Shown here: piece after piece, positions 26,728 to 36,009 of the stretch
How the letters are laid out: each line of letters opens with the position of its first letter
How positions within the stretch are numbered: the stretch's first letter is position 1
From: Anaerolineaceae bacterium
Lineage (GTDB): Bacteria; Chloroflexota; Anaerolineae; Aggregatilineales; Phototrophicaceae
Length of the DNA: 64,000 bases
Direction of reading: 5' to 3'
Assembly: GCA_002699585.1 (NCBI GenBank)
Contig: PABP01000009.1
Location: 1-64,000, forward strand
Notes under the pieces: model-generated
Told to the model about the DNA's origin: nothing
Database searches by the model: none
Seen by the model: only the letters and a program-made list of their open reading frames with translations
Made by a program: the position numbers and the translations under genes

Positions 26728-27168
26728 TTATGATTTCGCCTTCACATTGATCGTGCGCGGCTTGACCTCTTCTGACTTCGGAATGGTCAGGGTCAGGATG
26801 CCGTTATCATAGTCGGCTTCGACCGCGTCGCTCTTGACCGGCATCGGGAAGCGGACGCTGCGGCTGTACTTGCCATAACGCCGTTCCTGGATCACGCGCT
26901 TGCCACCGTTGCTTTCTTCTTTGTGGCTGTCTTCGATTTCAGCACTGATGGTCAGCACGTTGTCGTGCAGGCTGACGTGAATATCATCGGCCTTCACCCC
27001 TGGGATCGATGTAGTGACGACATAGTTGTCGTCGTGCTCATCGACGTCGAGCGCCAATGACCACTCGCCCGCGAATTCTTCAAAGGGTTCAAAATTGCCG
27101 AGTTCATGACGCATATCGTCAAAGAAGCGGTCCATCCAATGACGTGGGGTTGTTCGTCTCATTAACAT
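26728..27168 (-). CDS. Hsp20/alpha-crystallin small heat-shock protein
   Basis: A 146-aa ATP-independent holdase. The alpha-crystallin domain spans about 45-135, with the conserved features VTTSIPGVKADDI, the A-x-x-x-NGxLxLxxPK-type strand (YDNGILTLTIPK) and an IxV-like C-terminal tail (RTINVKAKS). The N-terminal arm carries the typical MDRFFDDM stretch. The start ATG is preceded by GAGGAGGAAAA. A terminator closes the gene, and a 7-bp dyad upstream (27221-27242) may regulate it. Confidence 0.93.
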   Translation of the reverse strand: MLMRRTTPRHWMDRFFDDMRHELGNFEPFEEFAGEWSLALDVDEHDDNYVVTTSIPGVKADDIHVSLHDNVLTISAEIEDSHKEESNGGKRVIQERRYGKYSRSVRFPMPVKSDAVEADYDNGILTLTIPKSEEVKPRTINVKAKS

Positions 27169-27220
27169 GATTTTTCCTCCTCATCCAAAACAGATGATTG
27201 TTCTACTGTTCCGAACAACC

Positions 27221-27242
27221 TTACATTAGCACCGGAATGTAA
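27221..27242. promoter_or_regulatory. inverted repeat upstream of hsp20
   Basis: TTACATT-N8-AATGTAA, 53 bases before the hsp20 start. It is not a CIRCE or HAIR element, though a partial CIRCE-like half (TTAGCAC) lies inside it. A candidate operator. Confidence 0.4.
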
Positions 27243-27420
27243 ACGGAATATCGACGCTGTGTATATTTTTCATATGAACGCTGCATGTGTTGTTGAGCAG
27301 TCAAGGACAGGGGATTGGAAGAAAAATGCCATAAAATCTACTAAAAAGGTTAACGCTTTCATTGCAAACAGAACCGTATAATGAAATCAGAACCAAGCAC
27401 CTAAGTGATCGAACGGTATC

Positions 27421-27846
27421 ATGTTTATGAGTAAAGATGTTGGCACCACAGCCTTATGCCAGTGCCAAGAACGCGACAATGGCGTCTTTGAATTCACCTT
27501 CTTCGCAGATGATTATCACGCTGTGGATCAATGGGCAGATCGCATCGAACAATTGCAGCTAGCAGGCAAATGGTACGGTCAACCCGTCGTGCGCTTGATG
27601 TTGGATACGCGCGATAGTGGTCAACTACCGCTGCGCTACCTGTTCGAGTGCCTCAGCGACTACAACCGTGAATACCCGCATTTGCAGCCGCCGCATGTCC
27701 GCTTGGCGTATGTCCATCCCAGCTCGTTTACCATGCTGGATGTCTTCAAGATGTTTGCCACGCTGCTGCCTGTACCGACCGTCGCCGAGTTCTTCACAGA
27801 AGACGAGTACGACGACGCTATGAACTGGGTGCTGGCCGACGACTGA
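27421..27846 (+). CDS. small acidic protein, unknown function
   Basis: A 141-aa soluble protein with no signal peptide or membrane helix. Alternating strands and helices (GVFEFTFFADDYHAVDQWADRI, VVRLMLDTRDSGQLPLRYLFECL, VRLAYVHPSSFTMLDVFKMFATLL) give a pattern like STAS/SpoIIAA-type folds, and the protein at 35581-36009 is of similar size and pattern. No phosphorylatable serine motif can be singled out. ATG codons at 27421 and 27427 are both possible starts. It is divergent from hsp20 and 78 bases before hyuA. Confidence 0.6.
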   Translation: MFMSKDVGTTALCQCQERDNGVFEFTFFADDYHAVDQWADRIEQLQLAGKWYGQPVVRLMLDTRDSGQLPLRYLFECLSDYNREYPHLQPPHVRLAYVHPSSFTMLDVFKMFATLLPVPTVAEFFTEDEYDDAMNWVLADD

Positions 27847-27924
27847 TGCGCTATAATCCCATGTGATAATGCGGTCCGCATAAACTACCGGGCCGCATCA
27901 CTGTTCACCCTGGGATAGGCATCC

Positions 27925-29910
27925 ATGCACGTAGGCGTTGATATAGGTGGGACCTTCACCGATTTGGTGTTGTCTCAGGACGGCCAGCTCATCGTCCATA
28001 AACTCCTGAGCACCCCGCATAACCCTGCTGAGGCCATGCTCGCTGGTCTGGCGACCCTGACGGCTGACAAACTCAATCAACTGACCCAGGTGGCGCACGG
28101 CTCCACCGTGGCGACCAATGCTATTTTAGAGCGCAAAGGCGCCCGTATTGCCTTGTTAACATCGCAGGGCTTCAAAGATGTGTTGGCTATTGGCCGCCAG
28201 AATCGGCCTGATCTCTATGCTTTACAGCCCAAACTGCCGCCGCCCCTCATTCCACCTGATGCCTGCTTTGACGTGCCAGAGCGCCTCGATCATCGCGGTG
28301 ATGTCCTCGTTCCGCTGGATATGCAAGCCCTTGATACCGTTCTCGACCAGATCGCCCAACTCAATGTCGATGCGGTAGCGGTGTGTTTCCTCTATAGCTA
28401 CATCAATCCCGATCATGAACAGATGGTGCGCCAGCGCATCATTGAACGTGGCTTGCTGGCCGATTGGCAGGTGGCCCTGTCCTCGGACGTACTGCCTGAA
28501 TTCCGTGAATACGAACGGGCCTCGACGGTTGCTTTAGAGGCCTACGTGCGCCCGCTCATGGTGCGTTATGTTGATGACCTGGTAAATCGTTTGCCGGATA
28601 CGACTAAGCTGCATGTCATGAAAAGTGACGGCGGCGTTATGTCTGCCGACCAGGTGCGCCAGGGAGCCGTCAATACCGCGCTCAGTGGTCCGGCGGCGGG
28701 CGTATTAGGGGCCTTCCACCTGGCCAAGTTATCCGGTTACGACCAGATTATCACCCTGGATATGGGCGGCACCTCGACCGATGTGGCCTTGTGTGCGGGT
28801 AAATTGCCCTTATCCCCAGAACGCACGATTGACGATTTGCCACTGCGGGTGCGTGTGCTCGATATTGAAACGATTGGTGCAGGGGGCGGCAGTATCGCCC
28901 GCGTTGATGCGGGTGGCGCGTTGCGCGTCGGACCGGAAAGCGCTGGAGCGGACCCTGGCCCGATTGTCTACGGTCGCGGTGGTCAGCAGGTGACGGTTAG
29001 TGACGCCAACGCGCTGCTCGGTCGTCTGGATAATGACCATTTTCTCGGTGGGCGCATGTCACTCGACCTGGACGCGGCCTTAGGGGCTTTCTCTGAATTG
29101 GCTAGCCAGCTCAACATGGGCATCGGCGAAACAGCCCAGGGTGTCATCGACGTGGCCAACGTCAACATTGACCGCGCCGTGCGCCGCGTATCGGTCGCAC
29201 GTGGCCACGATCCACGCCAGTTTACCCTGGTGGCCTTCGGTGGTGCCGGACCGCTGCACGCTTGCGAAGTTGCCGACCGCTTGCAAATGCCGCGCGTCCT
29301 GATTCCGCGTTATCCCGGTGTACTGTGTGCGCTAGGCCTGCTGGTCGCTGACATCGTGGTTGACATCAGTCGACCGGTACTGGCCAGAGCCAGCCGCACC
29401 CTGATCGCTCGTTTGCGTGCCTTACAAGCAGAAATGCTGGCTGAGGGTCGTGAGATGCTCTTGCAGCAGGGCGTCCGCGAAGAAGCGATTCAGTTCATGA
29501 TGCAGTTGGATATGCGCTACCAGGGGCAGGCTCATGAGCTGACCATTCCATTTGGCAAGCAGGTTTTGCAGACCTTTCATCAGGCCCATGAGCAGGCTTA
29601 CGGCCATGCCCTGCATGATCGCCCGGTGGAGATCGTCAACATGCGCTTGCAGGTTGTCGGCATCACCGACCAGCCCGACTTTAACCCCAGGCCCCTGGGC
29701 GACTCTTCGCCGGAACCTGCTTATATCGGCAGCAAATCGACGCCAGCAGGGCAGTCTGATCTGGCCATGTACCAGCGTGAAAAACTGCACCCTGGCGCAC
29801 AGATCGACGGTCCGGCGCTGATCTTCCAACTAGATAGCACCACATTCGTCGCTGAGGGCTGGCGGGCAACAGTTGATGCCTACGAAGCCATCACCCTGGA
29901 ACGCGGCTAG
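27925..29910 (+). CDS. hyuA: hydantoinase/oxoprolinase subunit A
   Basis: A 661-aa ATP-dependent ring-opening subunit of the N-methylhydantoinase/5-oxoprolinase/acetone-carboxylase superfamily. The N-terminal ribonuclease-H-like ATPase motif GVDIGGTFTDLVL (3-15) and the second phosphate motif DMGGTSTDVAL (about 276-286) are intact, as is GAGGGSIA. It acts with subunit B, which is encoded 2.9 kb downstream at 32775 rather than next to it. The substrate cannot be read from the sequence. Length is normal for the family. Confidence 0.9.
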   Translation: MHVGVDIGGTFTDLVLSQDGQLIVHKLLSTPHNPAEAMLAGLATLTADKLNQLTQVAHGSTVATNAILERKGARIALLTSQGFKDVLAIGRQNRPDLYALQPKLPPPLIPPDACFDVPERLDHRGDVLVPLDMQALDTVLDQIAQLNVDAVAVCFLYSYINPDHEQMVRQRIIERGLLADWQVALSSDVLPEFREYERASTVALEAYVRPLMVRYVDDLVNRLPDTTKLHVMKSDGGVMSADQVRQGAVNTALSGPAAGVLGAFHLAKLSGYDQIITLDMGGTSTDVALCAGKLPLSPERTIDDLPLRVRVLDIETIGAGGGSIARVDAGGALRVGPESAGADPGPIVYGRGGQQVTVSDANALLGRLDNDHFLGGRMSLDLDAALGAFSELASQLNMGIGETAQGVIDVANVNIDRAVRRVSVARGHDPRQFTLVAFGGAGPLHACEVADRLQMPRVLIPRYPGVLCALGLLVADIVVDISRPVLARASRTLIARLRALQAEMLAEGREMLLQQGVREEAIQFMMQLDMRYQGQAHELTIPFGKQVLQTFHQAHEQAYGHALHDRPVEIVNMRLQVVGITDQPDFNPRPLGDSSPEPAYIGSKSTPAGQSDLAMYQREKLHPGAQIDGPALIFQLDSTTFVAEGWRATVDAYEAITLERG

Positions 29911-29932
29911 TCGCTATTGACCTATTCTCAGA

Positions 29933-30832
29933 ATGCTGAAAATTATGGAACTTAAATTAGAACGCCATCCCCAAAGCCCATTGATGTACCCTAATCCGTT
30001 GCACCAATGGGAAGCCATGAACGTGTTCAACTGCGCCGTGACACAACATAATGGCTTGTTTCATATGCACTACCGGGCGCAGGGCGTCGATTTTGTCTCG
30101 CGTATTGGCTATGCTGTCAGTATAGATGGCCTGCACTGGAACCGCATGACAGACCCCGTGCTGTCACCGCATCAGGGCCGTGACGATAAACGAGGGGTAG
30201 AAGACCCGCGCGTCACACCCTTAGGCGGTCGCTTCTATATGACCTACACCGCTTATGGTAACAATAGCTTTTTCCCGATGATCGCCCAATCCGATAACCT
30301 CATTACCTGGGAAGACATCGGCCCCTTTGAAAAAGCCGAGAACAAAGACCACGTTTTGTTCCCGGAGAAGATCAATGGCCGCTATGCCATTCTGCACCGC
30401 CGTAAACCCAATATCTGGATCGCCTACAGCGACGATCTGGTTCATTGGGACAATCATCATGTCATCATGTCCCCGCGTGAGGATAACGAGTGGGATGCAA
30501 CCAGCATTGGCTCCAATGGTGTCCCGATTAAGACCGAACAGGGCTGGTTATTGTTCTATCATGGTTATGGTGAGGAGCACATCTATCGCCAATCCATCGC
30601 CTTGCTGGACCTGAACGATCCGACTAAGGTCATCCATCGCCCGCGGACGAACATCATGGAACCCTTTGAACCCTGGGAAATCAAAGGCGATGTGCCCAAC
30701 GTGATTTTTAGCTGTTCGAATAATGTGGTTGGCGATCAACTCTACTTTTACTATGCGGGGGCGGATCGCCTGATTGGCTTGGCGACCGCGCCCATGCAAG
30801 CGGTCATGGCCTTTGCACAATCTGGGGACTAG
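29933..30832 (+). CDS. GH130-like glycoside phosphorylase/hydrolase
   Basis: A 299-aa five-bladed-propeller enzyme of the GH130 type. The family mark GVEDPR (with the catalytic Asp) is followed by GGRFYMTYTAYG, and further blades show the ISxDLxxW-type turns (SDNLITWED, SDDLVHWDN). GH130 enzymes cleave beta-mannosides, often by phosphorolysis. The choice between phosphorolysis and hydrolysis depends on phosphate-binding residues I cannot assign. It begins 22 bases after hyuA, so the two are probably co-transcribed, though the link in function is unclear. A second ATG lies at 29945. Confidence 0.82.
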   Translation: MLKIMELKLERHPQSPLMYPNPLHQWEAMNVFNCAVTQHNGLFHMHYRAQGVDFVSRIGYAVSIDGLHWNRMTDPVLSPHQGRDDKRGVEDPRVTPLGGRFYMTYTAYGNNSFFPMIAQSDNLITWEDIGPFEKAENKDHVLFPEKINGRYAILHRRKPNIWIAYSDDLVHWDNHHVIMSPREDNEWDATSIGSNGVPIKTEQGWLLFYHGYGEEHIYRQSIALLDLNDPTKVIHRPRTNIMEPFEPWEIKGDVPNVIFSCSNNVVGDQLYFYYAGADRLIGLATAPMQAVMAFAQSGD

Positions 30833-30840
30833 GCATACCC

Positions 30841-31359
30841 TTAGCCATTCCATGTGCTGAGGACACTGGCCAGCGTCGTCAGGAAGATGGCCACCGCGAA
30901 CACAAATTCCAATATCATGCCGTAGATGACTTGCTTGAGGGCTTTACCGCCGCTGCGCAGGGCTTCCCGCATTTCACCGATGCGGCTGTACTCCACGATG
31001 ATGACCGCGATCAGGCCACCCAACAGCGTCCCGATGAACGGAATCGGGATCACGGCTGTGCCAATGGCCATGCCCACGAAGAAAGCGATCAGGCCCATAC
31101 ACGACAGCCCGTCACCGCGCAGGCCCAGCAGCGGCATCCAGAATTGTGACGTGGACCCCAGCACCATCAGCGCGGTGATGACGATTGCTCCGATAGGCGT
31201 CAGGCGGGTGAAGCCCGTGAGTGCGCCCAAAATCATCGCTAAGGCCCATTCCAATGCCGCCACAGGCACCGCCGGAATCAGGATGAGCAGCAGCGCACCG
31301 CCCATTAAAACCAGCGTGATGACGCTCAGGACGGGCAGGGTAACGCCAGTAATATCCAT
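30841..31359 (-). CDS. DUF456-family membrane protein
   Basis: A 172-aa protein with about five hydrophobic helices. The Gly-rich core, the middle segment GTAVIPIPFIGTLLGGLIAVIIVEY and the tail ALRSGGKALKQVIYGM fit the DUF456 family, of unknown function. The start at 31359 is chosen because AGAGG lies eight bases upstream; a longer frame begins with TTG at 31380. It is convergent with the GH130 gene with only eight bases between the stops. Confidence 0.8.
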   Translation of the reverse strand: MDITGVTLPVLSVITLVLMGGALLLILIPAVPVAALEWALAMILGALTGFTRLTPIGAIVITALMVLGSTSQFWMPLLGLRGDGLSCMGLIAFFVGMAIGTAVIPIPFIGTLLGGLIAVIIVEYSRIGEMREALRSGGKALKQVIYGMILEFVFAVAIFLTTLASVLSTWNG

Positions 31360-31450
31360 AGATGGCCTCTGATTGTTCAAACAACGGACTCATAAACCTA
31401 TACGCACACAGATGCTACATAGGTTCATGGACCCCTTTTGCTGATGGCAG

Positions 31451-32614
31451 CTAATCGCGTTGGTAATCCACCCCGCGGAAGTCGAGCGCGTCCGGCTGTA
31501 GGGCAGCAGCAGCCTCGCTATCCCCTTTGAGTTCCGATAGCAAAAAGGCGGTTGCTACGTGGTTGATGAGATCATGAGCGCGATCCATATCCCACACCGG
31601 GTCGCTGCACACGTACTCGTAACTGAACGTCTCGAACAATGTCGAGCACGAATCGACAAAGAGGTAGTGGTCGCCCAGTGCGAGCGTCATCAGGCTGCGC
31701 GGGCTTTCCAGCCGCTCATAGAAGGAATAAGCGTCACGCTCTGGTATGGCAACCGAATCATCGCCACCGACCATAATCAGCGTGGGCACGCTAATCTGCG
31801 ACATTTCCAGAACAGGGCCATTCCAGGGAGCCATCGCAATGACAGCGTCAATGCGTGGGTCGGCATCGGCTTCCATCGGGCTATCAGGCACGCCATTATA
31901 GCCCTTGAACGCGGCAATGTCCTCCTCCAACGGTTGCAGGATACAGGCATTATCGCCTTCGTCCACTGTGTCACAATAGGCATTCAAAGCTGCGAAATCA
32001 GTCCGTCCCCCGGCGACAGCCAGCGCTGTCCATCCGCCGAAAGAATGTCCCATCACGCCGACATGCTCCATGTCGATCAAGCCTGCTAGCAAACCGCCCT
32101 CCACATTGAGCACATCAGCCGCGTAATCAATCTGGCGGATGACGTCAAGTGGGCGCTGAGTATACGCTGTGAGGGCATTCCCGTTGCCGTTCATGCGCGT
32201 TTCGATATTATTCCCGGCGTGGTCAGCGGCAATAACGACAAAGCCCTGGGATGCCAGGTGCTCAGTCAAAAATAGGGAAACGACCCGTGCACCATCGTTC
32301 CCGTGGGAATAGACCACCAGCGGGTAAGGACTGTCATCTGCCAGGGGTTTCGCATCCCGGTAACCCGTACCGGGCAGGGCAAACAAACTGGTGACTTTGT
32401 AAGAAATATCGGGTTCTTCGCCCGGTTCCGCCTGTGCCGGGTACCATACCGTGACCGTCAGCGGCCGGGTATCATCTTCAAGGGTCAGTTCCATCGTGCC
32501 GACGGCATAAGGCCCAGCCTGGGCATAGGGTGGGGCATCAAAGCGCTCTTGGGCCTGTAAGGGCACGACCAGAACAGTCAAGATTACCAGTATTGTGATG
32601 ATTCGTTGTATCAT
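31451..32614 (-). CDS. secreted alpha/beta hydrolase, PAF-acetylhydrolase-like
   Basis: A 387-aa exported esterase. The signal peptide is residues 1-22 (ending QAQ). The first strand YPLVVYSHG carries the oxyanion loop, the nucleophile elbow GHSFGG places Ser at 191, an acid lies in MVGGDDSVAIP and the base in LALGDHYLF. The layout is like PAF-acetylhydrolase II or chlorophyllase-type esterases, which take short acyl or ester substrates. Two CxxxxxxxxC-like cysteine pairs (in the NAYCDTV...NACIL loop and FVDSCS...YVCSD) could form disulphides, as suits a secreted protein. Confidence 0.83.
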   Translation of the reverse strand: MIQRIITILVILTVLVVPLQAQERFDAPPYAQAGPYAVGTMELTLEDDTRPLTVTVWYPAQAEPGEEPDISYKVTSLFALPGTGYRDAKPLADDSPYPLVVYSHGNDGARVVSLFLTEHLASQGFVVIAADHAGNNIETRMNGNGNALTAYTQRPLDVIRQIDYAADVLNVEGGLLAGLIDMEHVGVMGHSFGGWTALAVAGGRTDFAALNAYCDTVDEGDNACILQPLEEDIAAFKGYNGVPDSPMEADADPRIDAVIAMAPWNGPVLEMSQISVPTLIMVGGDDSVAIPERDAYSFYERLESPRSLMTLALGDHYLFVDSCSTLFETFSYEYVCSDPVWDMDRAHDLINHVATAFLLSELKGDSEAAAALQPDALDFRGVDYQRD

Positions 32615-32739
32615 TGGAATCCTCTCGTATGGAGGCTATAGTCAACTGAGTGAATTGGCCTTTTTGCAGAGCCTATGTTTGTTTTATGCCTGGGATGTGC
32701 CTTTGTAAAGGGCATGATTGTTAGAACGTATGTAGATTG

Positions 32740-32758
32740 ATCCTGTGTCATACAGGAT
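32740..32758. promoter_or_regulatory. inverted repeat in the hyuB leader
   Basis: ATCCTGT-GTCAT-ACAGGAT, a perfect 7-bp dyad ending 16 bases before the hyuB ATG and just before its ribosome site (GAAGGA). It could be an operator or a hairpin that affects translation. Confidence 0.5.
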
Positions 32759-32774
32759 GTGAAGGAACCCGCAA

Positions 32775-34325
32775 ATGCCCGTTGATGCCATCAGCCTGGA
32801 AGTGTTCCGCAATTTGTTCGCCAGTGTCGCGGAAGAAATGGGCGTGACCCTGCAACGCGCCAGCTTTAGCCCCAATATCCGCGAACGCCTGGACTTTAGC
32901 TGTGCTGTCTTCGATAAAGAAGCGCGTATGGTCGCCCAGGCCGCCCATATTCCCGTGCATCTGGGCAGTATGCCCGCCAGCGTTCAGGCAGCGGTACAGA
33001 ACTTCGAGCAGCTCAATCAGGGTGATCTGATCGTGCTTAATGACCCCTATCGCGGCGGTACCCATCTGCCCGATATTACGATGGTCTCGCCTGTATTCGA
33101 TGCCGATGGCGTGGCCTTTTACGTCGCTAGCCGTGCCCATCACGCCGATGTCGGCGGCATGTCGCCCGGATCTTTGCCCCTCAGCACGGAGCTGTACCAG
33201 GAAGGGTTGATTATTCCGCCGGTGCTGCTGCGCCTCAGTGGTTGGATGAACGAGGGCGTTTTCCAGTTGATGATCGCCAACACGCGCAATCCCCAGGAGC
33301 GCACTGGCGACATCGAAGCCCAGATGGCTGCTCATCGTGTCGGGGAACAGCGCATGCGTGACTTACTGGTCGAGCACAGCCCGGTTGTCGTTCATGAACA
33401 CGCCCAGGCTTTGATGACCTACTCCCAGCGCCTGACCGAGGACATCATCGCCCGCATTCCCGATGGCACTTACAGCTATACTGACGCCCTCGAAGGCGAT
33501 GGCCAGGCCGAATTTGAAATTCCCATCCAGGCGACAATTACCGTCACCGGGCGCACCATGACGGTTGATTTTGATGGGAGTGCCCCACAAGTGTTGGGCA
33601 ACGTCAACGCCGTAGAGGCGATTGTCCGTAGTGCGACATGGTACTGTGTGCGCCTGCTGGCTGAGGATGACATCCCGGTCAACCAGGGCTGCTTCGTGCC
33701 CGTCACCGTGACCACCCCAGCTGGAACAGTGGTAAATCCCTATTTCCCGGCGGCGGTCAGTGTGGGTAACACTGAAACCAGCCAGCGCGTGGTTGATGTC
33801 GTGCTGGGGGCGTTGTCATTGGCCCTGCCGGATCGCATCCCGGCGGCCAGCCAGGGCGGCATGAACAACGTCACCGTTGGCGGCTGGCACCGAGGCCGCC
33901 AGTTCGTTTATTACGAAACCATTGGTGGTGGGCATGGCGGCGGATCGTCTGCCGATGGCCTCAGCGGTCGCCAGAGCCACATGACCAACACCATGAACAC
34001 GCCCATCGAATCGCTGGAAATGGCTTACCCGCTGCGGGTATGGCGTTATGGCCTGCGCACTGGCTCCGGCGGGGCAGGCCAGCACCCCGGCGGCGAAGGC
34101 ATCATCCGTGAATATGAATTCCTCTCGGAAGCGACCGTGACCCTCAATACGGAGCGCCGTGTGCGTACGCCCTATGGCCTATCCGGTGGCGAACCCGGCC
34201 AGGTTGGCATCAATATCCTGGTGCGCGATGGCCAAAAAACCCGACTCCCCGGCAAGCACACGACCCGCGTCCACCCCGGCGACCGCCTCATTATCGAGAC
34301 ACCCGGTGGCGGCGGCTGGGGCTAA
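32775..34325 (+). CDS. hyuB: hydantoinase/oxoprolinase subunit B
   Basis: A 516-aa HyuB-family protein of normal length. Family features are seen in order: the N-terminal AISLEVFRNLFASVAEEMG, SPNIRERLDFSCAVFD, the LNDPYRGGTHLPDIT block with the metal ligands Asp and His, SRAHHADVGG, and the C-terminal GGxGGAGQHPGGEGI-type glycine cluster. It forms the ring-opening enzyme with HyuA at 27925-29910. Its distance from hyuA, with three unrelated genes in between, two of them on the other strand, means separate transcription. Confidence 0.9.
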   Translation: MPVDAISLEVFRNLFASVAEEMGVTLQRASFSPNIRERLDFSCAVFDKEARMVAQAAHIPVHLGSMPASVQAAVQNFEQLNQGDLIVLNDPYRGGTHLPDITMVSPVFDADGVAFYVASRAHHADVGGMSPGSLPLSTELYQEGLIIPPVLLRLSGWMNEGVFQLMIANTRNPQERTGDIEAQMAAHRVGEQRMRDLLVEHSPVVVHEHAQALMTYSQRLTEDIIARIPDGTYSYTDALEGDGQAEFEIPIQATITVTGRTMTVDFDGSAPQVLGNVNAVEAIVRSATWYCVRLLAEDDIPVNQGCFVPVTVTTPAGTVVNPYFPAAVSVGNTETSQRVVDVVLGALSLALPDRIPAASQGGMNNVTVGGWHRGRQFVYYETIGGGHGGGSSADGLSGRQSHMTNTMNTPIESLEMAYPLRVWRYGLRTGSGGAGQHPGGEGIIREYEFLSEATVTLNTERRVRTPYGLSGGEPGQVGINILVRDGQKTRLPGKHTTRVHPGDRLIIETPGGGGWG

Positions 34326-34458
34326 TCCGGCTAATCTTGCCCCATTTTTTATAACGCCTTTACCACTTTTTATAGGTCTTTACTCTAAAATCACGCAACC
34401 CCCTCCTAAAATGGTGACATCATGGGGATGTCGATATACATAAGTGAGGAGTGGTGTC

Positions 34459-35472
34459 ATGGCGAGTAACAAGGCCGTTAGTGCGGCGCGCAAATCCAGC
34501 ATTGTCTGGTTAGTCTTATCGGCCATTATCTTGATAGCGGGCGCTGTTTTTGCTGTCGGTATGGTGATTCCTAGTTATCTGGGCATGCTTGGCGAGCCGC
34601 GTATGATGACGCCAGAAGAAGTCGCTGCATCGGTAGATAGCCTGCCCATCTACAACGTGCAGGTCACTGGCAAAGAAATGTACGATACAGGCTATTACTA
34701 CGAAGACACCTACGCATTCGTCACGATTAATACCGAATATTTTGGCGCGCTGTGGATGGGCGATCAATTCCTGCCTGTTCGTGCCTTTGGTGGCATTGAT
34801 GAAACAGTCACCACGTATCGTGGAACGTTGCGTGCGCTCGAAAGTGATGAACGCCGCGAAGTCGTCAACGATATGGAAAGCTCACAGCCTGAACTACAGG
34901 GGCTGTTCGCCAATGCCGTTCTCGATACGACCGATAGCCCCACCAGCTTTGAAAATCTGGTAATGGCTGCTATCGCTATTGCGGCGGTTGGCTTTGGCCT
35001 GTACGGTGTCTATCGTGGTCTGACCCACACCATGAACCCTAACAACCATCCTTTCCTTAAGTCTCTCGCGCGTTATGGTGATGTCGACGACGTGGTTGAC
35101 CGCATCGAAAAAGAGCGCGTCCTGGGCGAAGAAAAAGTTGGACGCCTGACGCTGACGCGCAGTTGGATCGTTGATGAGAAGGGCAACAACTTCCGTGCGA
35201 TGCGTGCTGAGGATGTCGTCTGGGTGTATAAGCACTCCCAGCGGTCACGCTATGGCACCAACTACAGCGTCCGTATCTATGACAAATATGGCGAAATGAT
35301 GTCGGTCGGCGCTAAGAATGAGAAACAGGCCGACGAAATCGGCATGAAAGTGGCTCAAAAAGCACCCTGGGCCTTAATCGGCTACGATAAGCAGATCGAA
35401 GATGCTTTGAAGAATAGTCGCAGTGAACTCATCGCCGCTGTGGAAAAACGCAAGAGTCAGCCCGCCCAGTAG
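34459..35472 (+). CDS. membrane protein with two helices and a cytoplasmic domain, unknown
   Basis: A 337-aa protein. One helix at about 15-40 (VWLVLSAIILIAGAVFAVGMVI) and another at about 160-180 enclose an extracytoplasmic domain rich in Tyr. Residues 190-337 are cytoplasmic and contain a PH- or DUF6709-like pattern (LTRSWIVDEKG, DVVWVYKH, VRIYDKYGEMM). No enzyme motif was recognised. The start is the ATG at 34459 with GAGGAG seven bases upstream. A terminator follows. Confidence 0.75.
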   Translation: MASNKAVSAARKSSIVWLVLSAIILIAGAVFAVGMVIPSYLGMLGEPRMMTPEEVAASVDSLPIYNVQVTGKEMYDTGYYYEDTYAFVTINTEYFGALWMGDQFLPVRAFGGIDETVTTYRGTLRALESDERREVVNDMESSQPELQGLFANAVLDTTDSPTSFENLVMAAIAIAAVGFGLYGVYRGLTHTMNPNNHPFLKSLARYGDVDDVVDRIEKERVLGEEKVGRLTLTRSWIVDEKGNNFRAMRAEDVVWVYKHSQRSRYGTNYSVRIYDKYGEMMSVGAKNEKQADEIGMKVAQKAPWALIGYDKQIEDALKNSRSELIAAVEKRKSQPAQ

Positions 35473-35516
35473 TATTGAAGGCCGTATCAACTGCTTGCGA
35501 GTGGATAGGGAATGTC

Positions 35517-35547
35517 AAAAGAGGCGCGACTAGAATCGCGTCTTTTT
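35517..35547 (+). terminator. Rho-independent terminator
   Basis: AAAAGAGGCGCGA and TCGCGTCTTTT pair around CTAGAA with one bulge, then a T-run. It lies between convergent genes and can serve both. Confidence 0.8.
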
Positions 35548-35580
35548 GTTTTGCAGATTATGGCTTCGTAGGCACAGTGG

Positions 35581-36009
35581 TTAGTCGTCATTCAATCCGA
35601 GGACGGCATTCCAATCGATGTCCTCGGTGATGTGTGGTTCCAGCGACTCCAGGTAGGCGATGGCCTTTTCTGGCGTCAGGAATATGCCGTCGCGTGTGTT
35701 GATGTCGGCTGCCAGCCGTCGAACCGTATCAACGAAAATTCTAGTCAGCGGATTTTGGCTGAAAGATGCGCCCCCACCCCAATTCTTATGTTTGGTCAGC
35801 TCCGCTAGGCCCTGTAGCGCCCGCACGTCCTGGATGCGTCCTTTACGTAAATCAGAAAGGAAAAATATAGGTTCAGTTACGCTGTATAAGATTTCGTGCA
35901 GTTCTCGAATGTAGGCCGTGGTGACATTCGGATCCATCGGGGATTTGTGCCACGTAATCAGAATGACTCTGTCCGTTAACCACTCAATCTCATAATCGTT
36001 CACGTTCAT
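35581..36009 (-). CDS. STAS/SpoIIAA-like small protein
   Basis: A 142-aa soluble protein. The strand-helix order (DYEIEWLTDRVILITWH, TAYIRELHEILYSVTEPIFFLSDLRKG, GIFLTPEKAIAYLES) is like SpoIIAA/STAS-type domains found singly in Chloroflexota. The usual phosphorylated Ser-Gly pair is not visible. GGGAG stands only two bases before the ATG at 36009; a GTG six bases inside gives better spacing. Low sequence identity to any family I can name. Confidence 0.55.
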   Translation of the reverse strand: MNVNDYEIEWLTDRVILITWHKSPMDPNVTTAYIRELHEILYSVTEPIFFLSDLRKGRIQDVRALQGLAELTKHKNWGGGASFSQNPLTRIFVDTVRRLAADINTRDGIFLTPEKAIAYLESLEPHITEDIDWNAVLGLNDD

